Below are positions 1-7,771 of a stretch of DNA of 35,708 bases, piece after piece; the first letter of the stretch is position 1; each line of letters begins with the position of its first letter. The stretch comes from Arthrobacter sp. Leaf141 (GTDB taxonomy: Bacteria > Actinomycetota > Actinomycetes > Actinomycetales > Micrococcaceae). The position numbers were made by a program, and so were the translations under genes. Below the pieces are notes generated by a model. That model was given only the letters and a program-made list of their open reading frames with translations, searched no databases and had not been told where the DNA came from. The stretch is taken from positions 25,459 through 61,166 of the forward strand of contig NZ_LMOL01000007.1 in the NCBI RefSeq assembly GCF_001424565.1, read 5' to 3'.

Positions 1-225
1 TACGAGTCCGCCGGGTGTGGTGTCGCTAGTGGGCGCTGTCCCATTGCCGCCCAGGTCCACGTCGACGACGGCGTCTACGAGTCCGCCGGGTGTGGTGGTC
101 GGTGCGGAGGATCCGCCATTGCCGCCGAGGTCCACATCCACGACGGCGTCTACGAGTCCGCCGGGTGTGGTGGTCGGTGCGGAGGATCCGCCATTGCCGC
201 CCAGATCGATATTGACAGCAGCATC
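1..225. repeat. Three 75-bp in-frame tandem repeats
   Basis: Units at 1-75, 76-150 and 151-225 each begin tacgagtccgccgggtgtgg. Units 2 and 3 are almost identical over their first 50 bases. Unit 1 differs mainly in the middle third, and unit 3 diverges at its end, where the repeats stop. The period is exactly 25 codons, so copy number can change without a frameshift. The array probably continues beyond the window. Confidence 0.9.
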
Positions 226-459
226 AAGCAGGTTGGCCTGGGACGGTGCGGTCTGCCCCTTGTCCCCACCGGTCAGCGCGACAGTGGCCTTGGCATCAAC
301 CGTCTTGGAATCGGATCCGGCAGTGGCCTTTACAAACGCGGATGCTGCAAGATCCGATCCATTGGTTGTGTCCGCGGCGTTCGCCGCCGTGCAGCCGAGG
401 GCCAGAAGCCCGCCGGCAAAGAGGGTGCCGAGCAGCCCCCTGCGAAGGTTGTAACTCAT
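1..459 (-). CDS. Secreted repeat protein, 5' part only (runs off the window edge)
   Basis: The frame stays open to the window edge, giving the first 153 codons of a longer gene. The ATG has a strong ribosome site (AGGAG, 7 nt upstream). The N-terminus (MSYNLRRG, then a Leu/Gly/Ala-rich core, then ANAAD) is a Sec signal peptide, probably cut near residue 28. A Cys at residue 23 is not in a good lipobox, so a lipoprotein is less likely. A Thr/Ser/Asp-rich spacer is followed from about residue 79 by 25-residue repeats of the type DLGGNGGSSAPTTTPGGLVDA. The coding repeats are exact 75-bp DNA units. I do not recognise a family. Repeat structure and secretion suggest a cell-surface or extracellular protein; any ligand is unknown and the C-terminal anchor lies outside the window. 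Confidence 0.75.
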   Translation of the reverse strand, partial: MSYNLRRGLLGTLFAGGLLALGCTAANAADTTNGSDLAASAFVKATAGSDSKTVDAKATVALTGGDKGQTAPSQANLLDAAVNIDLGGNGGSSAPTTTPGGLVDAVVDVDLGGNGGSSAPTTTPGGLVDAVVDVDLGGNGTAPTSDTTPGGLV

Positions 460-540
460 GGTTTTTCTCCTGAAAAGTTGTTGGTGGGCGCAACCGCACC
501 CAGATGGACTCGTTCCGCCCTGGGGCAGAAGGTCGCTCAA

Positions 541-1623
541 CTAGTCGGGAGATGATCCGGGGTCGAAAGACACCGGCGAGACTGCGTGCTCCAGGAAATC
601 TGCTGCAACAGTTGCGCCGAGGGTTGGGAGCAGAAGTTCAATCGAGGCCAGCCAAGCGGGGGCGCCCGCGGAGTTGGCTGACGACGCGCTGCTGGCTGCG
701 CCCGATCCTGAAACGGCCGGTAGCTGCACGGGCTCAGGGGCAGGGAAACCCGGGTTATGTCCGTCCGACGATGCTGGCTCAACCGCCGGAACTGCCGACA
801 CCGCAGGCGTTGCGGAAAGCAAACCACCAACAGGAACCGCCACGATGGCGCGGGTTGAAGCCGGCACGGCGATGGCGGCGGTGTTCAATTCCGCTGCTCC
901 GGCTGGATCGGAGCCGCTGCTCTCCTGGCCGGCGGTCAGCGGCGCTGCAACGTTTGAAGGCTCCGTAACCACCGGAACCGGAGCTCCTGCCGGGGCCGGA
1001 ATCCGGACCTCTGCCGGCGCAGGTACCTGAGTGACGGGTGCGACGTCGGTGACGATCTCCGTGACGGGTGCGACGACTGGGTCCAGAACGGGCGCGACGC
1101 CGGCCACCACCTCGGCAACGGGACTCACCACAGGTTCCAGAACAGGGAAGCCGGCCACAGGTGCGGACGCCACTTCGGTTACTGCCACCGTGATCGCATC
1201 AACTGCGGTGGCCACGGGCGTGGTGACAGTCGCCACGGTGCCTGCCGAGACCACCTGCTCGACGATGGGCAGCGACGACGCCACGTTATCGGCGAGACCG
1301 GAGACGCCCCCTGCCACCGGACTGAGGAGGCCGCGGTCAGATGATCCCGGTGCAGGCTTGGGTGAAACGGAGACCGGCTTCGGAGCCACGGGAATGGTCT
1401 GCTGGACCGGATCCGGCGCATGCCGGACAACTGTCCCGGCCGGCTCCGTCAATTTCTTGGCCACCGACGAGACAGATCCGGTGGTCTCACCGAGAAGTGA
1501 TGATGCGTCGGAAAGGACGTCGGCCGAAGACGCGGTGGCCGACAGGGTCAGCCAGGTGACGGCGGCCGCACCTGCCAGCAGGATCGGGCGCAGGGCATGC
1601 CATGGCGAACGGGTTCCTGCCAT
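541..1623 (-). CDS. Secreted Val/Ala/Pro-rich protein of unknown function
   Basis: About 360 residues. The ATG at 1623 is preferred because a GGGGGT ribosome site sits 5-8 nt upstream; a GTG at 1632 is also possible. The N-terminus (MAGTRSPWHALRPILLAGAAAV, ending near SATASSADV) is a signal peptide. The mature part is low complexity, rich in Val, Ala, Pro and Thr, with two near-copies of an 18-residue unit (VLEPVVSPVAEVVAGVAP and VLDPVVAPVTEIVTDVAP). No catalytic motif, Cys pair or anchor is visible. It lies 81 bp upstream of the repeat protein and on the same strand, so the two may be co-expressed surface proteins. The reading frame is supported by the signal peptide and ribosome site; function is unknown. 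Confidence 0.65.
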   Translation of the reverse strand: MAGTRSPWHALRPILLAGAAAVTWLTLSATASSADVLSDASSLLGETTGSVSSVAKKLTEPAGTVVRHAPDPVQQTIPVAPKPVSVSPKPAPGSSDRGLLSPVAGGVSGLADNVASSLPIVEQVVSAGTVATVTTPVATAVDAITVAVTEVASAPVAGFPVLEPVVSPVAEVVAGVAPVLDPVVAPVTEIVTDVAPVTQVPAPAEVRIPAPAGAPVPVVTEPSNVAAPLTAGQESSGSDPAGAAELNTAAIAVPASTRAIVAVPVGGLLSATPAVSAVPAVEPASSDGHNPGFPAPEPVQLPAVSGSGAASSASSANSAGAPAWLASIELLLPTLGATVAADFLEHAVSPVSFDPGSSPD

Positions 1624-1687
1624 GCATACCACCCCCAGTGACGGCGCATTCGACGAAACCCCAGCCTAAGACCGTTCCGCCGGGAAA

Positions 1688-1718
1688 GTCCAGAGTCTGG
1701 ACCAATGTTCGGCGAACA
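1688..1718. promoter_or_regulatory. Two adjacent perfect dyads in the gap upstream of the Val/Ala/Pro-rich gene
   Basis: GTCCAGA-G-TCTGGAC (1688-1702) and TGTTCG-G-CGAACA (1706-1718) lie 3 bases apart in the 141-base gap between the oxidoreductase stop and the secreted-protein start. Both are perfect inverted repeats with a 1-base centre, as expected of dimer-binding sites. They could be operators for the downstream minus-strand gene. No regulator can be named. Confidence 0.35.
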
Positions 1719-1764
1719 ACATCCGTGGCAAACCTGCGGTTGGGAAGGTACAGGAAGGCCGCCG

Positions 1765-2835
1765 TCAGTGCCGGTCGTTGGGGTAGCTGACGCCGAGCTG
1801 CCCGCGCACCCCGTCGAAGAGGCGCATGGTGTTCAAAGAGTCGTCCAGCGGCATGACCGGGCTTTCGGTCAGGCCCTGCTGGATGCAGCGGGTTACCTCC
1901 CGCAGCTCGTAGGTGTACCCGCGGCCAACTGTCTCGAACGTTTCGGTCCGGCGGTCATCCCAGCCGCTGGCGATCATGATTTCACGCGGATTATTGATGG
2001 ATCCTACGGTCTGGAGGAAGCCCAGGCTTCCGGCGACGGTAGCGGTCCGTGGCCCGTGCGCCAGGAGGGACGAGGTGAGCTGAGCCTGGGCGCCGCCGTT
2101 GTAGCCGAGCGTCATGGCATTCTGGGCGTCAACGCCGTCGTCATTGACCACACCTGTGGCACTGACGGTCTGCGGAAACCCCAGGGTTCCCAAAGCCCAC
2201 AGCAGCGGATACACGGACAGGTCCAGCAGCGCTCCGCCGCCGTCCTGCCGGGCCCAAAGCCGGGCCGTGGGGGAGTAGGGGGCCGGGAAGCCCAGGTCGG
2301 CAGTGACCCAGTGGATGTCTCCCAGTTCGCCGGACGCCGCAATCTCAAACGCTCGCTGCATGGAGGGCAGGAACCTGCTCCATACCGCTTCCATCAGGAA
2401 CAGGTTCCCGCTCCTCGCCATCCCGATCAGCTCGGCGGCCTCACGCGCATTGATGGTCAGGGCCTTTTCGCAGAGGACGTGCTTTCCGGCCTGCAGCGCC
2501 GCCAGGACGATTTTGTGGTGCTGCGCATGCGGGGTGGCCACGTAAACCACGTCCACCGCATCATCGGCGAGAAGCCGCTGATAGCCGGGTACACCGCCGT
2601 CGTCACCGTAGGCGTGCCCCACCCCGTACTCCGCCGCGAAGGCGTCCGCGGACGACTGGCTCCGCGAGCTGACGGCATGCAGCTCCGCATCCGCCAGCAT
2701 CGCCAGGTCCCCGGTCACGGACCTGGCGATCCCGCCCGTGGCGATGATGCCCCAGCGCAGCGGTTTGCCGGTGGCGGAGCGGGGATCGGAATCGGACTGG
2801 CTGGTCAGCCACGGCGTGGCGATGGGCGTAGTCAT
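1765..2835 (-). CDS. Gfo/Idh/MocA-family NAD(P)-dependent oxidoreductase
   Basis: 356 residues, normal for the family. The ATG at 2835 is chosen over one at 2844 because the GAGAGG ribosome site is 9 nt from the former and abuts the latter. An N-terminal Rossmann fold (WGIIATGGIAR, near residue 30) binds the nucleotide. CEKALT replaces the usual EKP motif, and LLDLSVYPL places a Tyr where many members have the catalytic His. Both traits fit the dimeric dihydrodiol dehydrogenase/xylose dehydrogenase branch. A cytosolic sugar, polyol or diol dehydrogenase is likely; the substrate cannot be read from the sequence. It stands alone, downstream of the ABC ATPase gene across a GC-rich hairpin. Confidence 0.85.
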   Translation of the reverse strand: MTTPIATPWLTSQSDSDPRSATGKPLRWGIIATGGIARSVTGDLAMLADAELHAVSSRSQSSADAFAAEYGVGHAYGDDGGVPGYQRLLADDAVDVVYVATPHAQHHKIVLAALQAGKHVLCEKALTINAREAAELIGMARSGNLFLMEAVWSRFLPSMQRAFEIAASGELGDIHWVTADLGFPAPYSPTARLWARQDGGGALLDLSVYPLLWALGTLGFPQTVSATGVVNDDGVDAQNAMTLGYNGGAQAQLTSSLLAHGPRTATVAGSLGFLQTVGSINNPREIMIASGWDDRRTETFETVGRGYTYELREVTRCIQQGLTESPVMPLDDSLNTMRLFDGVRGQLGVSYPNDRH

Positions 2836-2889
2836 GGTGACCATCCTCTCATTCAGGCAGGGGCCCGCCGGCGTCGGACATGCCTGAGC

Positions 2890-2912
2890 GGCGGGGCCTT
2901 GCGGGCCCCGCC
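2890..2912 (-). terminator. GC-rich hairpin downstream of the ABC ATPase gene
   Basis: Perfect 9-bp stem (ggcggggcc/ggccccgcc) with a 5-base loop, 22 bases past the ATPase stop. No T-run follows on the minus strand, so this may be a factor-dependent terminator or an mRNA 3' stabiliser. A 7-bp inverted repeat (TCAGGCA 2853-2859, TGCCTGA 2881-2887) lies next to it. Confidence 0.4.
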
Positions 2913-2934
2913 CCGCTGCACCCGGCGCCCGGAA

Positions 2935-3642
2935 CTAGGCCGGCGCACCAGCCACGGCTTTGGCGCGGACCGGCTCTTCGGTCAGCTTGCCCTGCTGCAG
3001 GCGGAAGCGCCTGTCGGTCTTGTTGGCCAATGCCCTGTCGTGGGTGACCACCAGGATGGTGGTGTTGTGCTCCCGGCGGAGGCTGCTGAGCAGTTCGATG
3101 ATGTGGTCACCGGTCTGCTCGTCCAGGTTGCCGGTGGGCTCATCCGCGAGGATCAGCTTGGGTTCGTTGGCCAGTGCGCGGGCAATGGCCACGCGCTGCT
3201 GCTCGCCACCGGAGAGCCTGTTGATCCGCCGCCCGTGTTTCTCCGGATCCAGCTGCACCTGCTCCAGCAGCTCCCTGGCCCGCTGCAGGCGGGCAGCCCT
3301 GCGGAGGCCGGCGAATTCCATCGGCAGCATCACGTTATCGACGGCGGACAGATTTGGGATCAGGTTGAACTGCTGGAAAACGAACCCGATGTCCCGGCGC
3401 CGGTATTCCGTCAGTTTCCGGTCCGGCATTTTGGCCAGGCTCACGCCGTTGACCACAACGTCGCCGCTGGTGGGTTTGTCCAGGGCCCCGAGCAGGGACA
3501 GCAGGGTGCTCTTTCCGCTGCCGCTCTTGCCCACAATGGAGGCCAGGGTGCCCTGGGCGAGTTCGAAGCTGACATCGTTGACGGGTTTGATGGTGCGGTC
3601 ACCGGAGTTGAAGGTGCGGACCAGGTTCTTGACTTCAATCAT
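2935..3642 (-). CDS. ABC transporter ATP-binding protein, MacB/LolD type
   Basis: 235 residues forming a single nucleotide-binding domain. Walker A GKSGSGKST is at residues 38-46; the Q-loop (FVFQQFNLIP), the signature LSGGEQQRVAIARAL, Walker B LILADEPTGNLDE and the switch His in VVTHD follow in order. The DEPTGNLD form is typical of the MacB/LolD/FtsE group, which powers export or lipoprotein and antibiotic efflux rather than solute uptake. A GAGGAG ribosome site precedes the ATG. The permease gene ends 2 bases upstream, so the two are co-transcribed and form one transporter. The substrate is unknown. Confidence 0.93.
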   Translation of the reverse strand: MIEVKNLVRTFNSGDRTIKPVNDVSFELAQGTLASIVGKSGSGKSTLLSLLGALDKPTSGDVVVNGVSLAKMPDRKLTEYRRRDIGFVFQQFNLIPNLSAVDNVMLPMEFAGLRRAARLQRARELLEQVQLDPEKHGRRINRLSGGEQQRVAIARALANEPKLILADEPTGNLDEQTGDHIIELLSSLRREHNTTILVVTHDRALANKTDRRFRLQQGKLTEEPVRAKAVAGAPA

Positions 3643-3644
3643 GG

Positions 3645-5114
3645 CTATTCTCCTCGCAGGACTTCGATGGGACGGATGCGTGCTGTCAGCAGGGCCGGCA
3701 CCAGTGCGCCGATGATCGCCACACCGAAGACTGCGGCGATTCCGCCGGCAATCACGCCGGGCGAGGCGCTCGCCGTGACGGACGTCAGCAGTTGGGAAGC
3801 GCCGCCGAACGGACCGCCCTGCCCGCCGGGGAATCCTGCGCCGCCGCCGGGCATCCCCGCTCCGCCGGCAGCCCCGGCCATGGCCGCGCCGCGCCCGGTG
3901 GTGGCTGCCGTCGTCGTGCTGGTGGTGTTGGTGCTGATCAGTGCCGAGGCGATGCCGCCGCTGGCGAAGGAGGCGATAATGGCTCCAGCCGCGCTGCCCA
4001 GGGCCGCGAGGACCAGGGCTTCGAGGACAAACTGCAGGCCGATGGTGCGGTTGGGCGCGCCGATGGCCTTGAGCACACCGATTTCCCGGCGGCGCTCGCG
4101 GACCAGCATCACCATGATCAGCAGGATGATCAGTCCGGCCGTGCCGAGGGCGGCGATGAAAGCGATGAAGGAAATGTTCTTGACGCTGCCCAGCGAGCTG
4201 ACGGCGGTCTCAAGGTTCTGGCCCTGGGTGACGTCCGCCGCGTCGGTGCCGAGGGCGGCCTGCAGCGCGGTCTTCGCCGTGTCGACGTTCTCCAGCGAGT
4301 CCACGGTGACAATCATGCTGGACAGCTCGCCGGGCACCCCGGCCAGGGCCTGGGCGGTGGGGAGCGTCAGGTAGGCGGCGTTGTTGCCGAACGTGGTGCC
4401 GGCGTCGAACAGGCCCGCCACGGTGTACGTCTGGTCGTTGATGGTGAACGTGGACCCGATGGCGAGGTTGTTCTTCGCGGCCAGCGTGGTCCCCAGCAGC
4501 GCGTTGGTGGATTCCGCGGAGTAGTCGCCCAGCCCGGTGCCTTCCGTGATGTTCAGGGCCTTGCCGGCGGTGTCCACTTCGGCGCCGACGCCGGTGGCGG
4601 TGATGGGCAGCGACCGGACCGGCTGGGTGGTGCCCGTGGTGCCGCTTGCCTGGTTGCGGTTCCCCAACGTGCCGGCGTCAACGGCCGCGGTTAGGCTGGT
4701 GGTCAGGGTTGCCGCGGCCTGGCCGCCGGGCCCGCCCTGGCCACCCGGCCCGCCCTGGCCACCCGGCCCGCCCTGGCCGCCGGCAGCGGTCTGGGCCGCA
4801 GCTTCGGTGGCGTTACGCAGGCGCAGGGATGAGGTTCCGACGACGGCACTGACGTTGGGCACGGCCGCCGCGGTGGCTGCCTGGTTGGCGGTGAGCGGCT
4901 CGCCGCCGCCTTCGAAGCCCTGGCCACCGGCAGGGTTTACGGTGAGGACCGTCCCCACGGACGCGTTGAGTTCCTGGACTTTGGCGCCAACGGCCTGGTT
5001 GGCCACCAGCATGGCCAGGGCCAGTCCGATGGCAACGGCCAGCACTGCCACCACGGCGGCCGTGCGGACCTTGTTTCTGAAGGCGTTGCCTACACTGCGG
5101 GCAAGGACGCTCAC
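3645..5114 (-). CDS. ABC transporter permease, MacB/FtsX type, with Gly-rich insert
   Basis: 489 residues from the GTG at 5114, which has an AGGAG ribosome site 5 nt upstream. Longer in-frame starts would run into the chvE terminator. One N-terminal membrane helix (about residues 17-40) is followed by a large extracytoplasmic MacB-like domain, then three C-terminal helices with the conserved RERRREIGVLKAIGA loop and the terminal RPIEVLRGE. Residues about 110-132 are GGQGGP repeats encoded by 18-bp DNA units, and a second Gly/Ala/Met/Pro-rich stretch lies just before the last helix, so both loops are low complexity. It probably pairs as a homodimer with the adjacent ATPase. Role: efflux or mechanotransmission, substrate unknown. 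Confidence 0.9.
   Translation of the reverse strand: MSVLARSVGNAFRNKVRTAAVVAVLAVAIGLALAMLVANQAVGAKVQELNASVGTVLTVNPAGGQGFEGGGEPLTANQAATAAAVPNVSAVVGTSSLRLRNATEAAAQTAAGGQGGPGGQGGPGGQGGPGGQAAATLTTSLTAAVDAGTLGNRNQASGTTGTTQPVRSLPITATGVGAEVDTAGKALNITEGTGLGDYSAESTNALLGTTLAAKNNLAIGSTFTINDQTYTVAGLFDAGTTFGNNAAYLTLPTAQALAGVPGELSSMIVTVDSLENVDTAKTALQAALGTDAADVTQGQNLETAVSSLGSVKNISFIAFIAALGTAGLIILLIMVMLVRERRREIGVLKAIGAPNRTIGLQFVLEALVLAALGSAAGAIIASFASGGIASALISTNTTSTTTAATTGRGAAMAGAAGGAGMPGGGAGFPGGQGGPFGGASQLLTSVTASASPGVIAGGIAAVFGVAIIGALVPALLTARIRPIEVLRGE
4719..4785. repeat. 18-bp tandem repeats encoding GGQGGP
   Basis: About three and a half copies of an 18-bp unit (ccctggccacccggcccg and variants) lie in frame within the permease gene and encode Gly-Gly-Gln-Gly-Gly-Pro. 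The middle copies are nearly identical at the DNA level, which suggests recent slippage. Confidence 0.85.
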
Positions 5115-5245
5115 GTTACTCCTATGGATCAGGTGCCGGCACGGAAGGCCGGCGTCGGATCCACACTCGCGGGCCATCCTGTGCAACAAACCGGCCGGAC
5201 CTGTGCCTGGGCTGTGAAGGCTGCGGGCACCGGATCCGGGCACGG

Positions 5246-5278
5246 AAAAGCCCGGCCCCCGTGGAAGGGAGCCGGGCT
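5246..5278 (-). terminator. Rho-independent terminator of the mmsA-mmsB-chvE operon
   Basis: On the minus strand, AGCCCGGC pairs with GCCGGGCT, followed by TTTT. It begins 16 bases past the chvE stop and separates the sugar transporter from the downstream ABC permease gene. Confidence 0.85.
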
Positions 5279-5293
5279 GTCCGGTGCGTGGTG

Positions 5294-6394
5294 TTACTTG
5301 GTCAGCGGGCCGAGTACCGGATCGTCGGTGTAGGCCGTCTTGACGTTTTCCGCGGTGACGATCACCGGGGGCAGCAGGAAGGCGGGAACCGTCTTGACGC
5401 CGTTGTCGTAGGACTTGTCGTCGTTGATCTCAGGCGTCTTGCCGGCCTGGAGGTCCTTGACCATCACAATTGCGTGCTCAACGAGCTTGCGGGTGTCCTT
5501 GTTGATGGTGGAGTACTGCTCGCCCGCAAGGATCGACTTGACGGACTCTTCTTCGGAGTCCTGGCCGGTGATGACGGGGAGCGGCTTGCCGGCCGCCTTG
5601 ACGGACGTGATGACAGCACGCGCCAGGGTGTCATTCGGGGAGAGGACGCCGTCCAGGGATTCGGTGCCGTAGGAACCGGTGAGGAGGGTGTCCATGCGCC
5701 GCTGGGCGTTTTCAGCCTTCCAGTCCTGGGTGACTGCCTTCTCGAAGGTTGTCTGGCCGGAGAGGACCTTCAGCGTGCCGTCGTCGATCTTGGGCTTGAG
5801 GACCTTCATGGCGCCGTCGAAGAAGACCTTCGCGTTGGCGTCATCAGGCGAGCCTGCGAGCAGTTCGATGTTGTACGGTCCGGCCGGCTTCTTGGCCTTC
5901 ATGCCGTCGAGCAGGGCCTGGCCCTGGAGCTCGCCAACCTTGAAGTTGTCGTACGCCACGTAGTAGTCCACGTTCTCGGTGTTCAGCAGGAGGCGGTCGT
6001 AGGCGATGATGGTGGCGCCGGCGTCCTTGGCCTGCTGGAGCTGCGTGCCCAGCTGGGACCCGTCCAGGGCACCCACGATGATGACCTTGGCGCCCTTGGA
6101 AATCATGGCGCTGATCTGGTTCTGCTGTTCGGCCACACCGTTGTTGGCGAACTGGACCGTCGGCTTGAATCCGGCGCTGGTGAGGCCGTCGTTGAACAGC
6201 TTCTCCGCCAGGACCCAGTTCTCGCTGGTCTTCTTGGGAAGTGCGACGCCGATGGCTGAGTCCTGCGCGAATCCTCCGGTTCCTTCGCTGGAGCCGCCCG
6301 TCGAGGGTGTTTCGGCGCGTCCGCAGCCGGTCAGCGCCAGTGCTGCAATGGCAGCAACTGCTGCCGCCTTCCCTGCTTTTCCAAACATTCGCAT
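5294..6394 (-). CDS. chvE: Multiple-monosaccharide ABC transporter substrate-binding lipoprotein
   Basis: 366 residues. The lipoprotein signal peptide ends in LALTGC with Cys24, so the protein is anchored to the outer face of the membrane. The body is a periplasmic-binding-protein type 1 fold (AIGVALPKKTSENW, then VIIVGALDGSQL, AYDRLL and VITGQDSEEESVKSI), matching the ChvE/xylose-binding group. It binds aldose sugars and delivers them to the MmsB permease. It is the last gene of mmsA-mmsB-chvE, with a terminator right after its stop. The substrate range (xylose, arabinose, galactose, glucose) cannot be set from sequence. Confidence 0.9.
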   Translation of the reverse strand: MRMFGKAGKAAAVAAIAALALTGCGRAETPSTGGSSEGTGGFAQDSAIGVALPKKTSENWVLAEKLFNDGLTSAGFKPTVQFANNGVAEQQNQISAMISKGAKVIIVGALDGSQLGTQLQQAKDAGATIIAYDRLLLNTENVDYYVAYDNFKVGELQGQALLDGMKAKKPAGPYNIELLAGSPDDANAKVFFDGAMKVLKPKIDDGTLKVLSGQTTFEKAVTQDWKAENAQRRMDTLLTGSYGTESLDGVLSPNDTLARAVITSVKAAGKPLPVITGQDSEEESVKSILAGEQYSTINKDTRKLVEHAIVMVKDLQAGKTPEINDDKSYDNGVKTVPAFLLPPVIVTAENVKTAYTDDPVLGPLTK

Positions 6395-6442
6395 GTTTTC
6401 GCTACTTTCTTTTATGGGGTGGTGGGACGGGAAGCTGAGTAC

Positions 6443-7726
6443 TCAGGCTTCCCGGGAAATGGTTGCTTTGGTGGAGGTGACTTCATCGGGCTGAAGCGGC
6501 GTGCCGGGGCCGTTTGAGGACCGGTTGAAGTTCTTCATCATCAGGCCGATGATCGAGGCCCGGCCCTGGGACTTGTTGTAGACGTCGATGGCCACGGCCA
6601 CCAGGAGCACAAGGCCCTTGATCATGGACTGCCAGTCAGCGCCGACGCTGAGCAGCTGCAGGCCGTTGTTCAGGACGGCCATCACCAGGCCACCAACGAT
6701 CGAGCCGATTACGGTGCCCACGCCGCCGGTCACCGCAGCGCCGCCGATGAAGACAGCGGCGATCGCGTCCAGCTCCCAACCGGTGCCGTCGGACGGACCT
6801 GCAGAGGTTGAGCGGGCCACGAAGATCATGCCGGCCAGGCCGGCAATGATCGACATGTTCATCATCACCAGGAAGTTGATCTTTTTGGACTTCACGCCGG
6901 ACAGTTCGGCTGCGTGGCGGTTGCCACCCACGGCGTAGACGTGGCGGCCCACAACGGTCTTGGAGGAGATGAAGCCGTAGACCAGGACCAGGACGGCGAG
7001 GATCAGGCCGGGGATGGGGAACGAGGTGCCCGGCCGCCCGGTGGCGAACAAGTACGTGGCGTAGAGGATGGCGCCGCAGATCAGGACCAGTTTGAGGACC
7101 ATGACCCAGGTTTCCGGAACCTCCGCGCCCAGCGCCTTGGCGGAGCGGCGGCGGCGGACTTCACCAATCACCACAAAGGCGGCTGCCGCCAGGCCCAGGA
7201 GCAGGGTGAGGTTGTTGAAGCCGGTGTTCGGGCCGATTTCCGGCAGGTAGCCGGCGCCGATGAACTGGAATTCCCGCGGGACGGGGATGGAGTTGGACTG
7301 TCCCACAAACTGCTGCGCACCGCGGAAAATCAGCATGCCGGCCAGCGTCACGATGAACGCCGGGATGCCCACATAGGCCGTCCACCAGCCGTGCCAGGCA
7401 CCGATCAGGGCGCCCAGGCCCAGGCCCAGCAGGATGGCGAGGAACCAGGGCAGGTTCCAGTCGCGCATGGCGATCGCCACCACCATGCCCACGAAGGCTG
7501 CCACGGAGCCCACGGACAGGTCGATATGGCCGGCGATGATGACCAGCACCATGCCGATGGCGAGGATCAGGATGTAGGAGTTGCCGTTGAAGAGGTTGAT
7601 GACGTTGCCCGGGGTGAGGGTGATGCCGCCTGTGAGCCACTGGAACAGCAGGATCAGTGCCACCAGGGCAAAGATCATGCCGAACTGGCGGGTGTCGCCG
7701 CCAAAGAGTTTCTTGAGCGCGTTCAT
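6443..7726 (-). CDS. mmsB: Multiple-monosaccharide ABC transporter permease
   Basis: 427 residues with about ten hydrophobic segments. The motif GHIDLSVGSVAAFVGM and the later GVKSKKINFLVMMN and GGAAVTGGVGTVIGS are hallmarks of the ribose/xylose permease family (RbsC/XylH/GguB). The length fits the XylH/MmsB branch, which is longer than RbsC. A GAGGA ribosome site precedes the ATG. It forms the membrane channel for sugars carried by ChvE, driven by MmsA. Confidence 0.92.
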   Translation of the reverse strand: MNALKKLFGGDTRQFGMIFALVALILLFQWLTGGITLTPGNVINLFNGNSYILILAIGMVLVIIAGHIDLSVGSVAAFVGMVVAIAMRDWNLPWFLAILLGLGLGALIGAWHGWWTAYVGIPAFIVTLAGMLIFRGAQQFVGQSNSIPVPREFQFIGAGYLPEIGPNTGFNNLTLLLGLAAAAFVVIGEVRRRRSAKALGAEVPETWVMVLKLVLICGAILYATYLFATGRPGTSFPIPGLILAVLVLVYGFISSKTVVGRHVYAVGGNRHAAELSGVKSKKINFLVMMNMSIIAGLAGMIFVARSTSAGPSDGTGWELDAIAAVFIGGAAVTGGVGTVIGSIVGGLVMAVLNNGLQLLSVGADWQSMIKGLVLLVAVAIDVYNKSQGRASIIGLMMKNFNRSSNGPGTPLQPDEVTSTKATISREA

Positions 7727-7771
7727 TGTTTCGGTCCTCGTATCTGGAAGGTTCTGGAAAGCTCCAGAGGA

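Noticed and set aside
1..225. CRISPR-like direct repeats
   Set aside because: Units are head-to-tail without unique spacers, are exactly 25 codons long and are in frame in a secreted-protein gene.
1706..1718. LexA/SOS box
   Set aside because: Actinobacterial SOS boxes read GAAC-N4-GTTC. Here the half-sites are in the opposite order (GTTC-N3-GAAC).
1705..4374. Open plus-strand frame of 889 codons
   Set aside because: It lies opposite the oxidoreductase, ABC ATPase and permease genes, whose motifs are unmistakable. GC-rich codon bias keeps the antisense frame open; it has no domain or ribosome site.
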